This document shows positions 37,616 to 45,489 of a stretch of DNA of 64,000 bases, piece after piece. The notes under the pieces are model-generated. The model made no database searches and had not been told where the DNA came from. It was given only the letters and a program-made list of their open reading frames with translations. The position numbers and the translations under genes are program-made. The DNA comes from Streptomyces sp. NRRL S-337. Lineage in GTDB: Bacteria > Actinomycetota > Actinomycetes > Streptomycetales > Streptomycetaceae. Within the stretch, counting starts at the first letter, position 1. Every line of letters starts with the position of its first letter. Location of the stretch: assembly GCF_000720175.1 (NCBI RefSeq), contig NZ_JOIX01000018.1, positions 1 through 64,000 of the forward strand. Direction: 5' to 3'.

Positions 37616-37688
37616 GCCCCCGTTGTGTAGCGGCCTAGCACGCTGCCCTCTCAAGGCAGTAGCGCCGGTTCGAATCCGGTCGGGGGTA
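37616..37688 (+). tRNA. tRNA-Glu (anticodon CTC), copy 1
   Basis: 73 nt; acceptor GCCCCCG with CGGGGGT, T-loop GGTTCGAATCC, anticodon loop CTCTCAA. Anticodon stem CTGCC/GGCAG differs from copies 2 and 3 (CCGCC/GGCGG) by a compensating pair. Confidence 0.95.
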
Positions 37689-37772
37689 CGGATCCATCCC
37701 GTAGATCACCAGGGTCGCTCCCGGTGATATTGCGGTGACAACATCTGGCTCCGGCCGGATGGGATCGCTAGG

Positions 37773-37845
37773 GCCCCCGTTGTGTAGCGGCCTAGCACGC
37801 CGCCCTCTCAAGGCGGTAGCGCCGGTTCGAATCCGGTCGGGGGTA
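37773..37845 (+). tRNA. tRNA-Glu (anticodon CTC), copy 2
   Basis: 73 nt, identical to copy 3 and differing from copy 1 only in one anticodon-stem base pair. Confidence 0.95.
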
Positions 37846-37861
37846 CTGGTCTAAACCACCA

Positions 37862-37933
37862 TGGGCTATGGTGTAATTGGCAGCACGAGTGATTCTGGTT
37901 CATTTAGTCTAGGTTCGAGTCCTGGTAGCCCAG
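37862..37933 (+). tRNA. tRNA-Gln (anticodon CTG), copy 2
   Basis: 72 nt; acceptor TGGGCTA with TAGCCCA. It differs from the first tRNA-Gln in the acceptor stem and at the anticodon-stem edges but keeps the CTG anticodon. Confidence 0.94.
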
Positions 37934-37974
37934 CGCAGCATGTCCTCGTGGCAGGCTCAACTGCAGGAAATCTT

Positions 37975-38047
37975 GCCCCCGTTGTGTAGCGGCCTAGCAC
38001 GCCGCCCTCTCAAGGCGGTAGCGCCGGTTCGAATCCGGTCGGGGGTA
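37975..38047 (+). tRNA. tRNA-Glu (anticodon CTC), copy 3
   Basis: 73 nt, identical to copy 2. Last gene of the Gln-Glu-Glu-Gln-Glu cluster, followed directly by a terminator. Confidence 0.95.
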
Positions 38048-38055
38048 CGCACAAG

Positions 38056-38089
38056 GAAAGGCCCTCCGCGTCATGCGGGGGGCCTTTCC
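38056..38089. terminator. Bidirectional terminator, tRNA cluster / merR
   Basis: GGAAAGGCCCTCCGC and GCGGGGGGCCTTTCC form a 15-bp stem with one G-T pair and a 4-5-nt loop; T-rich on both sides. Confidence 0.9.
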
Positions 38090-38103
38090 GTTGTTCCCGT
38101 GGT

Positions 38104-38751
38104 TCAACTGCCCGTCCGGAAGCGCCTGTTGGACTCCTCGGCCTCGGCCAGCCGGCGCAGGCCGAGCAGCACCGGCTCGTAGAGCACCGTCAGGGCCACC
38201 GCCGCCTCCACCTGCTCCCCGGGGGTCTCGTACTCCTCGACCAGGTCCAGGTCGACGACCGCGAGCTCGGCCGCCTGGCGGGCGTAGGGCAGCAGGTGGG
38301 CGGTGTCGCAGGGGTAGCCGAGGCGGTGCAGCGCGGCGACGGCGGCGACGAGCATGCGGAAGGCGCCGGAGTGCTCGGCGACCCCCAGGTTGAAGTGCCA
38401 GCCGACGCGGCGCAGCAGGTCGGTGGCGGTGTGCCGGGCCGCGGTGGTCGCCGGGTCGGCCTCGTCGGGCCGCGGGCCGTGCGGGAGCGCCTCGACGGCC
38501 GCGCCGAGGCGGGAGTGTTGATCGCGGGAGTCGTCGTCGACGGCGGCCAGGACGTCCCGGGCGGTGCTCACCGGGACCCGGCCGACCTGGATCAGCGCCC
38601 GGATCAGCCGCAGCCGGCGCAGGTGGTCCTCGTCGTACTCGGACTGGGTGGCGGTGACCGGGCGGCCGGGCGGCAGCAGCCGCTCGCGCAGGTAGTACTT
38701 GATCGTCGCGGTGGACACCCCGCTGCGCTCGCTGAGCTCCGCCAGTCGCAT
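38104..38751 (-). CDS. MerR-family regulator
   Basis: 215-aa protein with the MerR winged helix at the N-terminus (MRLAELSERSGVSTATIKYY, then LRERLLPPGRPV), a DEDHLRRLRLIRALIQVGRV helix, and a long helical effector domain rather than the short metal-binding tail of metal sensors. This layout is seen in MerR/TetR-like regulators of small organic effectors. It is divergent from the DUF4188 gene, with a repeated CTATCC/GGATAG element between them, so local repression or activation of both is likely. Effector unknown. Confidence 0.88.
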   Translation of the reverse strand: MRLAELSERSGVSTATIKYYLRERLLPPGRPVTATQSEYDEDHLRRLRLIRALIQVGRVPVSTARDVLAAVDDDSRDQHSRLGAAVEALPHGPRPDEADPATTAARHTATDLLRRVGWHFNLGVAEHSGAFRMLVAAVAALHRLGYPCDTAHLLPYARQAAELAVVDLDLVEEYETPGEQVEAAVALTVLYEPVLLGLRRLAEAEESNRRFRTGS

Positions 38752-38780
38752 AGCTCTTGCGTCCTTCCTTGGAGAGTGAC

Positions 38781-38810
38781 ACTATCCAAGCATGGATAGC
38801 GACGCTATCC
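38781..38810. promoter_or_regulatory. Triple half-site operator between merR and DUF4188 gene
   Basis: CTATCC (38782-38787), GGATAGC (38794-38800) and GCTATCC (38804-38810). The last two form a perfect 7-bp palindrome around GAC; the first two also face each other. Position between divergent genes fits MerR binding. Confidence 0.6.
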
Positions 38811-38841
38811 AACATCGTTCGGAGTGACCAAGGGGGCTGCG

Positions 38842-39321
38842 ATGAGCGGCAAGCCGGTACAGGGACGGATGACGGCGGACGGGACCGGGGAGGTGGTGGT
38901 CTTCCTCATCGGGATGCGGATCAACGACTGGCGGGCGGTGCGCAGTTGGCTGCCGGTGCTCTCGGCGATGGGGCCCATGATCAAGGAACTGGCGCGGGAT
39001 CCGGAGCGGGGGTTGCTCGGCTACCGCCTCCTGCCCGGACTGCGGAACTTCGGCCTCGTGCAGTACTGGGAGTCCAAGGAGAAGCTGCTGGCCTACGCGA
39101 GCGACCAGGGCGGTGCGCACCGGCCGGCCTGGGCCGCCTTCAACCGGCGGGCCCGGGAGGGGCGGGGCGACGTCGGTATCTGGCACGAGACCTATGTCGT
39201 CCCGGCCGGCTCGTACGAGACCATCTACGCGAACATGCCGCCCCACGGACTGGGCGCGGCCCGCGGGGTGGTGCCGGTCGCCCGCCGCGGGGAGCGGGCG
39301 GCCGAGCGGCTGGCGGCCTGA
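38842..39321 (+). CDS. DUF4188 (YdhR-like monooxygenase-fold) protein
   Basis: 159-aa protein of the DUF4188 group with a dimeric alpha/beta-barrel fold: VVVFLIGMRINDWRAVRSWL near the N-terminus, LLGYRLLPGLRNFGLVQYWE in the middle, and GIWHETYVVPAGSYETIYAN followed by MPPHGLGAARGVVP at the end. Related proteins are annotated as fluoride-resistance or monooxygenase-like, without proven function. ATG 38842 has AAGGGGG upstream. Divergent from and probably controlled by the MerR protein. Confidence 0.82.
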   Translation: MSGKPVQGRMTADGTGEVVVFLIGMRINDWRAVRSWLPVLSAMGPMIKELARDPERGLLGYRLLPGLRNFGLVQYWESKEKLLAYASDQGGAHRPAWAAFNRRAREGRGDVGIWHETYVVPAGSYETIYANMPPHGLGAARGVVPVARRGERAAERLAA

Positions 39322-39342
39322 ACCGGGGCGCGGCCGCCCGGC

Positions 39343-39378
39343 CCCGGTCCCGGGCGCATCTCGCCGTGCGGGACCGGG
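39343..39378. terminator. Terminator between DUF4188 gene and ndgR
   Basis: CCCGGTCCCG and CGGGACCGGG form a 10-bp stem between two convergent genes. Confidence 0.75.
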
Positions 39379-39393
39379 AGCGTGCCGCGTCGT

Positions 39394-40110
39394 TCAGCCG
39401 TTGCGGCGCAGGCCCTCGGAGAGCCGGGCGGCCGCGTCGATGACCGCCTGGGCGTGCATCCGGCCCGGGTGGCGGGTCAGCCGCTCGATCGGTCCGGAGA
39501 CCGAGACGGCGGCCACCACGCGGTTGGAGGGGCCGCGTACGGGCGCGGAGACCGAGGCCACGCCGGGCTCCCGCTCGCCGATCGACTGGGCCCAGCCGCG
39601 GCGCCGTACGCCGGACAGGGCCGTCGCCGTGAAGCGGGCGCCCTGGAGGCCGCGGTGCAGCCGCTCGGGCTCCTCCCAGGCCATCAGGATCTGCGCGGCC
39701 GAGCCGGCCTTCATCGGGAGCGTGGAGCCGACCGGGACGGTGTCCCGCAGTCCGGACAGCCGCTCGGCCGCTGCCACACAGATCCGCATGTCGCCCTGCC
39801 GGCGATAGAGCTGGGCGCTCTCGCCCGTCACATCGCGCAGGTGGGTCAGTACCGGCCCGGCCGTGGCCAGCAGGCGGTCCTCACCGGCCGCCGCGGCCAG
39901 CTCGGAGAGCCGTGGGCCCAGGATGAACCGGCCCTGCATGTCCCTCGCCACCATCCGGTGGTGTTCCAGAGCCACGGCCAGCCGGTGGGCCGTGGGTCGT
40001 GCAAGCCCTGTCGCCGCGACCAGCCCGGCGAGGGTGGCCGGACCGGACTCCAGGGCACTCAAAACCAGAGCTGCCTTGTCGAGAACGCCGACGCCGCTAG
40101 AGTTGTCCAT
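39394..40110 (-). CDS. ndgR: IclR-family regulator of leuCD (NdgR/AreB type)
   Basis: 238-aa IclR protein: N-terminal winged helix (GVLDKAALVLSALESGPATL, LARPTAHRLAVALEHHRMV) and a GAF-like effector domain (AQLYRRQGDMRICVAAAERL, PVGSTLPMKAGSAAQILMAW). The gene diverges from leuCD, the position of NdgR in S. coelicolor and AreB in S. clavuligerus, which bind the leuC promoter and link branched-chain amino-acid synthesis to antibiotic production. ATG 40110 gives the usual N-terminus MDNSSGVGVLDKAA. A TCACACTGTGA palindrome lies 18 bp upstream. Symbol given on family plus context. Confidence 0.9.
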   Translation of the reverse strand: MDNSSGVGVLDKAALVLSALESGPATLAGLVAATGLARPTAHRLAVALEHHRMVARDMQGRFILGPRLSELAAAAGEDRLLATAGPVLTHLRDVTGESAQLYRRQGDMRICVAAAERLSGLRDTVPVGSTLPMKAGSAAQILMAWEEPERLHRGLQGARFTATALSGVRRRGWAQSIGEREPGVASVSAPVRGPSNRVVAAVSVSGPIERLTRHPGRMHAQAVIDAAARLSEGLRRNG

Positions 40111-40127
40111 GCAACGATACTCGCGTC

Positions 40128-40138
40128 TCACACTGTGA
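40128..40138. promoter_or_regulatory. Candidate NdgR operator between ndgR and leuC
   Basis: TCACA-C-TGTGA is an 11-bp palindrome inside an AT-richer stretch between the divergent genes, close to the ndgR start. It is the best candidate for the autoregulatory and leuCD-controlling site. Confidence 0.5.
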
Positions 40139-40285
40139 AACGCAAGTTCAATTTTCCAGGGAAGTCGTCAGTCTGTAGGTGTGGCCCTCGACCAGGGCCC
40201 GGCGTAAGGCCCGGCAGGGGGATTTCTGCGGGCGATCGCGCATGGACGAGCAAGGCCGGCACAGCGGCCGGCCGGAGGGAAAGCG

Positions 40286-41710
40286 ATGGGACGGACACTC
40301 GCGGAGAAGGTCTGGGACGACCATGTCGTCCGGCGCGCGGAAGGCGAGCCCGACCTCCTCTTCATTGATCTGCACCTGCTGCACGAGGTCACCAGCCCGC
40401 AGGCGTTCGACGGCCTCCGCAAGGCCGGCCGCCAGGTGCGCCGGACGGACCTGACCATCGCCACCGAGGATCACAACACCCCGACCCTCGACATCGACAA
40501 GCCGATCGCCGACCCGGTCTCGCGCACCCAGCTGGAGACGCTGCGCAAGAACTGCGCCGAGTTCGGCGTCCGGCTGCACCCGCTCGGCGACGTCGAGCAG
40601 GGCGTCGTCCACGTCGTGGGCCCCCAGCTGGGACTGACCCAGCCCGGCACCACCGTGGTCTGCGGTGACAGCCACACCTCCACCCACGGCGCCTTCGGCG
40701 CGCTGGCGTTCGGCATCGGCACCAGCCAGGTCGAGCACGTACTGGCCACCCAGACGCTGCCGCTGGCCCCGTTCAGGACGATGGCGATCACCGTCGACGG
40801 CGAGCTGCCGGAGGGTGTGACCGCCAAGGACCTGATCCTGGCGATCATCGCCAAGATCGGCACCGGCGGCGGCCAGGGATATGTCATCGAATACCGCGGC
40901 CCGGCCATCGAGAAGCTCTCGATGGAGGCCCGGATGACCATCTGCAACATGTCGATCGAGGCGGGCGCCCGGGCCGGCATGATTGCCCCGGACCAGACCA
41001 CCTTCGACTACCTCCAGGGCCGCGACCACGCTCCCAAGGGCGCGGACTGGGACGCCGCGGTCGAGTACTGGAAGACGCTGCGCACCGACGACGACGCGGT
41101 CTTCGACGCCGAGGTGCACATCGACGCCGCCTCGCTGGCGCCGTTCGTCACCTGGGGCACCAACCCGGGCCAGGGCGCACCGCTTTCGGCGAGCGTCCCC
41201 GACCCGGCTTCGTACGAGGACGCCTCGGAGCGCCACGCCGCCGAAAAGGCCCTGGAATACATGGGGTTGACGGCGGGTCAGCCGCTGCGCGAGATCACCG
41301 TGGACACCGTCTTCGTAGGTTCGTGCACCAACGGCCGCATCGAGGACCTGCGCTCCGCGGCCTCGATCCTGCAGGGCCGCAAGGTCGCCGACGGCGTACG
41401 GATGCTGATCGTCCCCGGCTCGGTCCGGGTCTCCCTGGAGGCCGTCGCCGAGGGCCTGGACAAGGTCTTCACCGAGGCGGGCGCCGAATGGCGGCACGCG
41501 GGCTGCTCGATGTGCCTGGGCATGAACCCCGACCAGCTGGCGCCCGGTGAGCGCTCCGCGTCCACCTCCAACCGCAACTTCGAGGGCCGCCAGGGCAAGG
41601 GCGGTCGTACGCACCTGGTCTCGCCGCAGGTGGCCGCCGCAACGGCGGTTCTCGGCCATCTGGCCTCACCGGCCGACCTGTCCGACGTCGCCACGCCCGC
41701 GGGAGTCTGA
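40286..41710 (+). CDS. leuC: 3-isopropylmalate dehydratase large subunit
   Basis: 474-aa aconitase-family subunit that isomerises 2- to 3-isopropylmalate with LeuD. The three [4Fe-4S] ligands are visible: Cys in [15 protein letters not shown], and the Cys pair in [20 protein letters not shown]. Also [20 protein letters not shown] and [19 protein letters not shown] precedes the ATG. leuD follows after 3 bp. Transcribed divergently from ndgR across a ~170-bp control region. Confidence 0.97.
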   Translation: MGRTLAEKVWDDHVVRRAEGEPDLLFIDLHLLHEVTSPQAFDGLRKAGRQVRRTDLTIATEDHNTPTLDIDKPIADPVSRTQLETLRKNCAEFGVRLHPLGDVEQGVVHVVGPQLGLTQPGTTVVCGDSHTSTHGAFGALAFGIGTSQVEHVLATQTLPLAPFRTMAITVDGELPEGVTAKDLILAIIAKIGTGGGQGYVIEYRGPAIEKLSMEARMTICNMSIEAGARAGMIAPDQTTFDYLQGRDHAPKGADWDAAVEYWKTLRTDDDAVFDAEVHIDAASLAPFVTWGTNPGQGAPLSASVPDPASYEDASERHAAEKALEYMGLTAGQPLREITVDTVFVGSCTNGRIEDLRSAASILQGRKVADGVRMLIVPGSVRVSLEAVAEGLDKVFTEAGAEWRHAGCSMCLGMNPDQLAPGERSASTSNRNFEGRQGKGGRTHLVSPQVAAATAVLGHLASPADLSDVATPAGV

Positions 41711-41713
41711 ACC

Positions 41714-42307
41714 ATGGAAGCTTTCACCACCCACACCGGCCGGGCCGTCCCGCTGCGCCGCAGCAACGTCGACACCGACCAGATCATCCCGGCCCACTGG
41801 CTGAAGAAGGTCACCCGCGACGGCTTCGAGGACGGCCTGTTCGAGGCCTGGCGCAAGGACCCCGAGTTCGTCCTCAACAAGCCGCAGTACAAAGGCGCCA
41901 CGGTGCTCGTCGCCGGCCCCGACTTCGGCACCGGATCCTCGCGTGAGCACGCCGTCTGGGCGCTGCAGAACTACGGCTTCAAGGCCGTCATCTCCTCGCG
42001 GTTCGCGGACATCTTCCGCGGCAACTCCCTCAAGAACGGCCTGCTGACGGTGGTCCTGCCGCAGGAGACGGTGGACCGGCTGCAGAAGCTGGTGGAGGCC
42101 GACCCGGCCGCCGAGGTGACGGTTGACCTCGTGGACCGGCAGGTACGGGCGGAGGGCATCAGCGCGGACTTCGAGCTGGACGAGAACGCCCGTTGGCGTC
42201 TGCTGGAGGGGCTGGACGACATCAGCCTCACCCTTCGGGAGGAGCCGTCAATCGTGGCGTACGAGGCGAATCGCCCGTCGTTCAAGCCGCGTACCATCGA
42301 GGTCTGA
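41714..42307 (+). CDS. leuD: 3-isopropylmalate dehydratase small subunit
   Basis: 197-aa swivelling-domain partner of LeuC. Motifs: [20 protein letters not shown] at the N-terminus, [17 protein letters not shown], and [19 protein letters not shown]. It starts 3 bp after the leuC stop, so the subunits are coupled. A strong hairpin terminator begins 34 bp after its stop. Confidence 0.97.
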   Translation: MEAFTTHTGRAVPLRRSNVDTDQIIPAHWLKKVTRDGFEDGLFEAWRKDPEFVLNKPQYKGATVLVAGPDFGTGSSREHAVWALQNYGFKAVISSRFADIFRGNSLKNGLLTVVLPQETVDRLQKLVEADPAAEVTVDLVDRQVRAEGISADFELDENARWRLLEGLDDISLTLREEPSIVAYEANRPSFKPRTIEV

Positions 42308-42340
42308 CCTCGGGCTTTTGGCTCAAAGCGTTATTGCGTA

Positions 42341-42377
42341 CGATGCGCCCCCTGTGCAGTTGGCAGGGGGCGCATCG
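42341..42377 (+). terminator. Terminator of leuCD
   Basis: CGATGCGCCCCCTG and CAGGGGGCGCATCG, a perfect 14-bp stem with a 9-nt loop. Confidence 0.92.
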
Positions 42378-42442
42378 GCTTGTGGAGACGTCTGTTGAGG
42401 CCCCGTGAAGCGACAACTCGCCGCAGATGGCACAATTAGCGC

Positions 42443-42688
42443 ATGGAACGCGACGACCAACTCCAGCTCTACGGCGTCGTCGCCGACCGACTCAAGGACG
42501 CACACGCAAGAGTGCGGACACTGCAAGTCCCGGAGGGCGTACGGATGGCGCTGACCCGGAAGCTGCTCGTCATCACGGCCGCGGCTAAACACGATCTTGC
42601 GGACGCGGCACGGCGTCTGGAGTGGTTCATGGAAGACCTCGACGAAGGTCGTTATCCCGAAGATGTGCACGCCGACGGAAGTCCGTGA
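42443..42688 (+). CDS. Conserved hypothetical protein (81 aa)
   Basis: An acidic, all-helical 81-aa protein (RDDQLQLYGVVADRLKDAHA, RKLLVITAAAKHDLADAARR, LEWFMEDLDEGRYPED). No recognised domain, no membrane segment. Codon use is normal. The start is preceded by ACAATTAGCGC and no ribosome site, so the message may be leaderless. It occupies the same position between leuD and hupS in other Streptomyces, as far as I remember. Function unknown. Confidence 0.75.
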   Translation: MERDDQLQLYGVVADRLKDAHARVRTLQVPEGVRMALTRKLLVITAAAKHDLADAARRLEWFMEDLDEGRYPEDVHADGSP

Positions 42689-42733
42689 AGGTCGAGTTCG
42701 TTGCGGCACAAGGGTGATTAGCCCGTTTCGTGT

Positions 42734-42762
42734 TTGATTTGCGGTATATATCTGCCTAACGT
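42734..42762 (+). promoter_or_regulatory. hupS promoter
   Basis: TTGATT (42734-42739), a 17-bp AT-rich spacer, then TAACGT (42757-42762). This is close to the housekeeping sigma consensus and lies 50 bp before the GTG start. Confidence 0.7.
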
Positions 42763-42813
42763 GCGAAAAAGCTTGGAAACTTTCCTTCCAGCAATGTCTC
42801 CGAAGGGGAAGAC

Positions 42814-43473
42814 GTGAACAAGGCGCAGCTCGTAGAAGCCATTGCCGACAAGCTCGGCGGCCGCCAGAACGCCGCGGACGCCGTCGATGCAGTACTCGAC
42901 GCGATCGTCCGCGCAGTGGTCTCCGGCGACCGCGTTTCGGTCACCGGATTCGGCTCGTTCGAGAAGGTCGACCGCCCGGCCCGTTACGCCCGCAACCCGC
43001 AGACGGGTGAGCGGGTGCGGGTCAAGAAGACCTCGGTGCCGCGCTTCCGCGCCGGTCAGGGCTTCAAGGACCTGGTGAGCGGCTCGAAGAAGCTCCCCAA
43101 GGGTGGCGAGGTCGCCGTCAAGAAGGCCCCGAAGGGCAGCCTCACGGGTGCCGCGGCGCCCACGGTCAAGAAGGCCGCCGCGAAGAAGGCCGCGGCCAAG
43201 AAGGCCACCGCCAAGAAGGCGGCGCCGGCGAAGAAGGCCGCGGCGAAGAAGACCACCCCCGCGAAGAAGGTCACCGCCAAGAAGACGACGGCGAAGAAGG
43301 CCCCCGCCAAGGCCGCCGCCAAGAAGGCGACCCCGGCCAAGAAGACCACCGCGAAGAAGGCGACGGCCAAGAAGACCGCGCCCGCGAAGAAGGCGACGGC
43401 GAAGAAGGCTCCCGCCAAGAAGGCCACCGCGCGCAAGACCACCGCGAAGAAGACCACCGCCCGCAAGCGGTGA
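42814..43473 (+). CDS. hupS: HU-family nucleoid protein with histone H1-like tail
   Basis: 219-aa protein. Residues 1-93 are a complete HU domain ([67 protein letters not shown]); residues ~95-219 are an almost pure Lys/Ala/Thr/Pro tail built of KKA, KKAT and AKK repeats. Two-domain HU of this kind is HupS in Streptomyces, important for spore nucleoid compaction, and HupB in mycobacteria. GTG start with GAAGGGGAAG upstream and a good promoter. The tail is repetitive at DNA level and prone to length variation. Confidence 0.94.
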   Translation: MNKAQLVEAIADKLGGRQNAADAVDAVLDAIVRAVVSGDRVSVTGFGSFEKVDRPARYARNPQTGERVRVKKTSVPRFRAGQGFKDLVSGSKKLPKGGEVAVKKAPKGSLTGAAAPTVKKAAAKKAAAKKATAKKAAPAKKAAAKKTTPAKKVTAKKTTAKKAPAKAAAKKATPAKKTTAKKATAKKTAPAKKATAKKAPAKKATARKTTAKKTTARKR

Positions 43474-43499
43474 CCCACAGCAGCGGCGACGCCATGCGT

Positions 43500-43531
43500 C
43501 GGGCCGGTCTCCCTCCGGGGAGCCCGGCCCG
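43500..43531 (+). terminator. Terminator after hupS
   Basis: CGGGCCGG and CCGGCCCG stem with an inner CTCCC/GGGAG-like extension, 27 bp past the stop. Confidence 0.75.
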
Positions 43532-43571
43532 CGGTGCTTTCCGGCCCCGGCCGCCGTCTAGGCTCTCTCCC

Positions 43572-43775
43572 ATGCAGGCCACCGCGTACACGTACGACCC
43601 CCAGACCCGTTCCGGCAGTGTGCTGCTCGACGACGGCACCCCGCTGCCCTTCGACGCGGCCGCCTTCGACGCCGGCGGGCTGCTGCTGCTCCGGCCCGGT
43701 CAGCGGGTCCGCATCGAGGTCACCGGGCAGGGCGACGCCCGGCACATCGACCTGATCACCCTCCAGACGCTCTGA
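43572..43775 (+). CDS. Cold-shock-domain-like small protein (67 aa)
   Basis: 67-aa beta-rich protein: GSVLLDDGTPLPFDAAAFDA, LLLLRPGQRVRIEVTGQGDA. The spacing resembles a cold-shock domain, but the RNP aromatic residues are mostly missing, so nucleic-acid binding is not assured. ATG 43572; the upstream extension to 43470 runs over the hupS terminator and is rejected. Its 3' end overlaps the convergent cofC by 20 bp. Confidence 0.7.
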   Translation: MQATAYTYDPQTRSGSVLLDDGTPLPFDAAAFDAGGLLLLRPGQRVRIEVTGQGDARHIDLITLQTL

Positions 43776-44508
43776 CCTGCGGCGGCACCGGCCCGGACGA
43801 CTCCGTGCGCGCCCCGGCGCCGCCCGCCCCCGCAGCCGTCCGCGCCACCGGCGGCGCCTGCCGCGCCGTGTGCGGGCCCACGCCCAGCGCCAGCGCGGCC
43901 AGCAGATCCTCGCCGGTGTCCACGTCCCGGCGCACCGACGGCACGTCCGGCGTGGTGATCTCCTGCGCCCCCGACGCCAGATGACGGGCCCGCGACGCAC
44001 CGCCGAATGCCGGTGCCAATTCCACCCCGGAACTCGCGGTCAGAAGTGTTGTGCCGAAATGCGCCGCATCCGCGAGAAATGCACGGGGAAATAGCGCGGC
44101 GGAATGGAGCACCCGGGCCAGCTCGGCCGGTCGCAGCGCGGGAAGATCCGCGTTCAGCGCGGCCACCGGCGCGCCCGGACGACCCGCCCGGACCGCCTCC
44201 GCGCCGTGCGCCAGCGCCGCGTTCAGCCCGCCCGCCGGAGTGTCGGGCACGATCCGCGCGCCCAGCGCCGCGAGCCGCTCCGCGGCCAGCCGGTCGTCCG
44301 TGACAACCACCACATCGCGCACATCGGCGCAGGCCAGCGCGGCTGCCACGGTGTCCAGGGCGAAGGCCAGGGCCAGCCGCGGGCGGAAGTCCTCCCCGGC
44401 GGCCCCGGCCAGCCTGCTCTTGGCCCGCACCAGCGGTTTCAGCGGCACCACCAGGCTCCAGGCCGCCGCTGCCTCGCCGTCCGCTCCGTCTCTTCGCATC
44501 CGCGCCAT
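43756..44508 (-). CDS. cofC: 2-phospho-L-lactate / phosphoenolpyruvate guanylyltransferase (F420 synthesis)
   Basis: 250-aa nucleotidyltransferase of the CofC/FbiD type: LVVPLKPLVRAKSRLAGAAG at the N-terminus, DVVVVTDDRLAAERLAALGA, NADLPALRPAELARVL and FGGASRARHL. The enzyme makes the guanylated three-carbon precursor of coenzyme F420. The frame opens at 45531, but the real protein starts near ATG 44508. The C-terminal ~40 residues are an unusual Ala/Gly/Pro/Arg extension. Divergent from plsC. Confidence 0.88.
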   Translation of the reverse strand: MARMRRDGADGEAAAAWSLVVPLKPLVRAKSRLAGAAGEDFRPRLALAFALDTVAAALACADVRDVVVVTDDRLAAERLAALGARIVPDTPAGGLNAALAHGAEAVRAGRPGAPVAALNADLPALRPAELARVLHSAALFPRAFLADAAHFGTTLLTASSGVELAPAFGGASRARHLASGAQEITTPDVPSVRRDVDTGEDLLAALALGVGPHTARQAPPVARTAAGAGGAGARTESSGPVPPQVRASGG

Positions 44509-44640
44509 TCTCACCCGCCGCCGACGACCCGGGGGAGCGCCGGGGTTACGGTGTCCTCGACATAGCGGGTACCTGGGGCGACACTTGTGCGGCTGCCGGC
44601 CCGTAGCAGCTACGCAGGTCCCCACAAGGAGGGTGTCCCA

Positions 44641-45489
44641 GTGTCCCGCCGCAGAATCGGCTTCTGGTACCGCTTGGCCGCGGTCATCTGCAAACCGCCG
44701 CTCTTGGTTCTGTTCAAGCGGGACTGGCAGGGAATGGAGCACATTCCGGCCGACGGCGGATTTATCACCGCGGTCAACCACAACTCCTATCTCGACCCGC
44801 TCTCCTATGCGCACTATCAGTACAACACCGGGCGGGTCCCCCGATTCCTGGCCAAGGCCGGACTCTTCAAGAGCGGCTTTGTCGGCCTGATGATGCGCGG
44901 CACCGGACAGATCCCGGTCTACCGGGAAACCACCGACGCCGCCAACGCGTTCCGTGCCGCCGTCACCGCCATCCACAAGGGCGAATGCGTCGCCTTCTAC
45001 CCCGAGGGCACCCTCACCCGGGACCCCGAGCTCTGGCCGATGCAGGGCAAGACCGGTGCCGCGCGGGTGGCGCTGCTGACCAAGGCCCCGGTCATCCCGG
45101 TCGCCCAGTGGGGCGCCAACGACGCGATGCCGCCGTACGCCAAGGAGAAGAAGCTCCAGCTCCTCCCGCGCAAGACGCTGCGGGTCAAAGCGGGGCCGCC
45201 GGTCGACCTGAGCGCCTACTACGACCAGGAACCGACCGCCGAGGTGCTGCGCGCCGTCACCGACCTCATCATGAGCGCGATCACCGAGCAGCTGGCCCAG
45301 CTGCGCGGCGAGCCCGCACCGACCGCGCCCTACGACTGGCGCAAGGCCATCGCCCAGGAGCGCAAGGCCGCCCGCGAGGCCGCCAGGGCCGCCACCGCGG
45401 AGCCCGCCCCGGCCGCCGCCACCGAGGGCGCGATCGCCCCCCAGCAGGCCCGAAGCACCCAGCAGGCACAGGAGGATGAAGGCAAGTGA
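44641..45489 (+). CDS. plsC: 1-acyl-sn-glycerol-3-phosphate acyltransferase
   Basis: 282-aa membrane-associated acyltransferase. NHNSYLDPLSYA carries an HX4D-like catalytic motif (here NHNSYLD), GQIPVYRE is block II, CVAFYPEGTLTRD block III and APVIPVAQWG block IV. An N-terminal hydrophobic stretch (YRLAAVICKPPLLVLF) anchors it. The C-terminal ~60 residues are a charged Ala/Gln/Glu tail. GTG 44641 follows AAGGAGGG. Its stop overlaps the gpsA start (GTGA), so both steps of glycerophospholipid synthesis are coupled. Confidence 0.92.
   Translation: MSRRRIGFWYRLAAVICKPPLLVLFKRDWQGMEHIPADGGFITAVNHNSYLDPLSYAHYQYNTGRVPRFLAKAGLFKSGFVGLMMRGTGQIPVYRETTDAANAFRAAVTAIHKGECVAFYPEGTLTRDPELWPMQGKTGAARVALLTKAPVIPVAQWGANDAMPPYAKEKKLQLLPRKTLRVKAGPPVDLSAYYDQEPTAEVLRAVTDLIMSAITEQLAQLRGEPAPTAPYDWRKAIAQERKAAREAARAATAEPAPAAATEGAIAPQQARSTQQAQEDEGK

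Noticed and set aside
37616..38047. Regularly repeated ~73-bp identical segments resembling an array
   Set aside because: They are tRNA-Glu genes with complete cloverleaf pairing, not a CRISPR array; spacers are irregular.
43470..43571. Upstream extension of the cold-shock-like protein
   Set aside because: It runs through the hupS terminator hairpin and lacks a start site; ATG 43572 is used.
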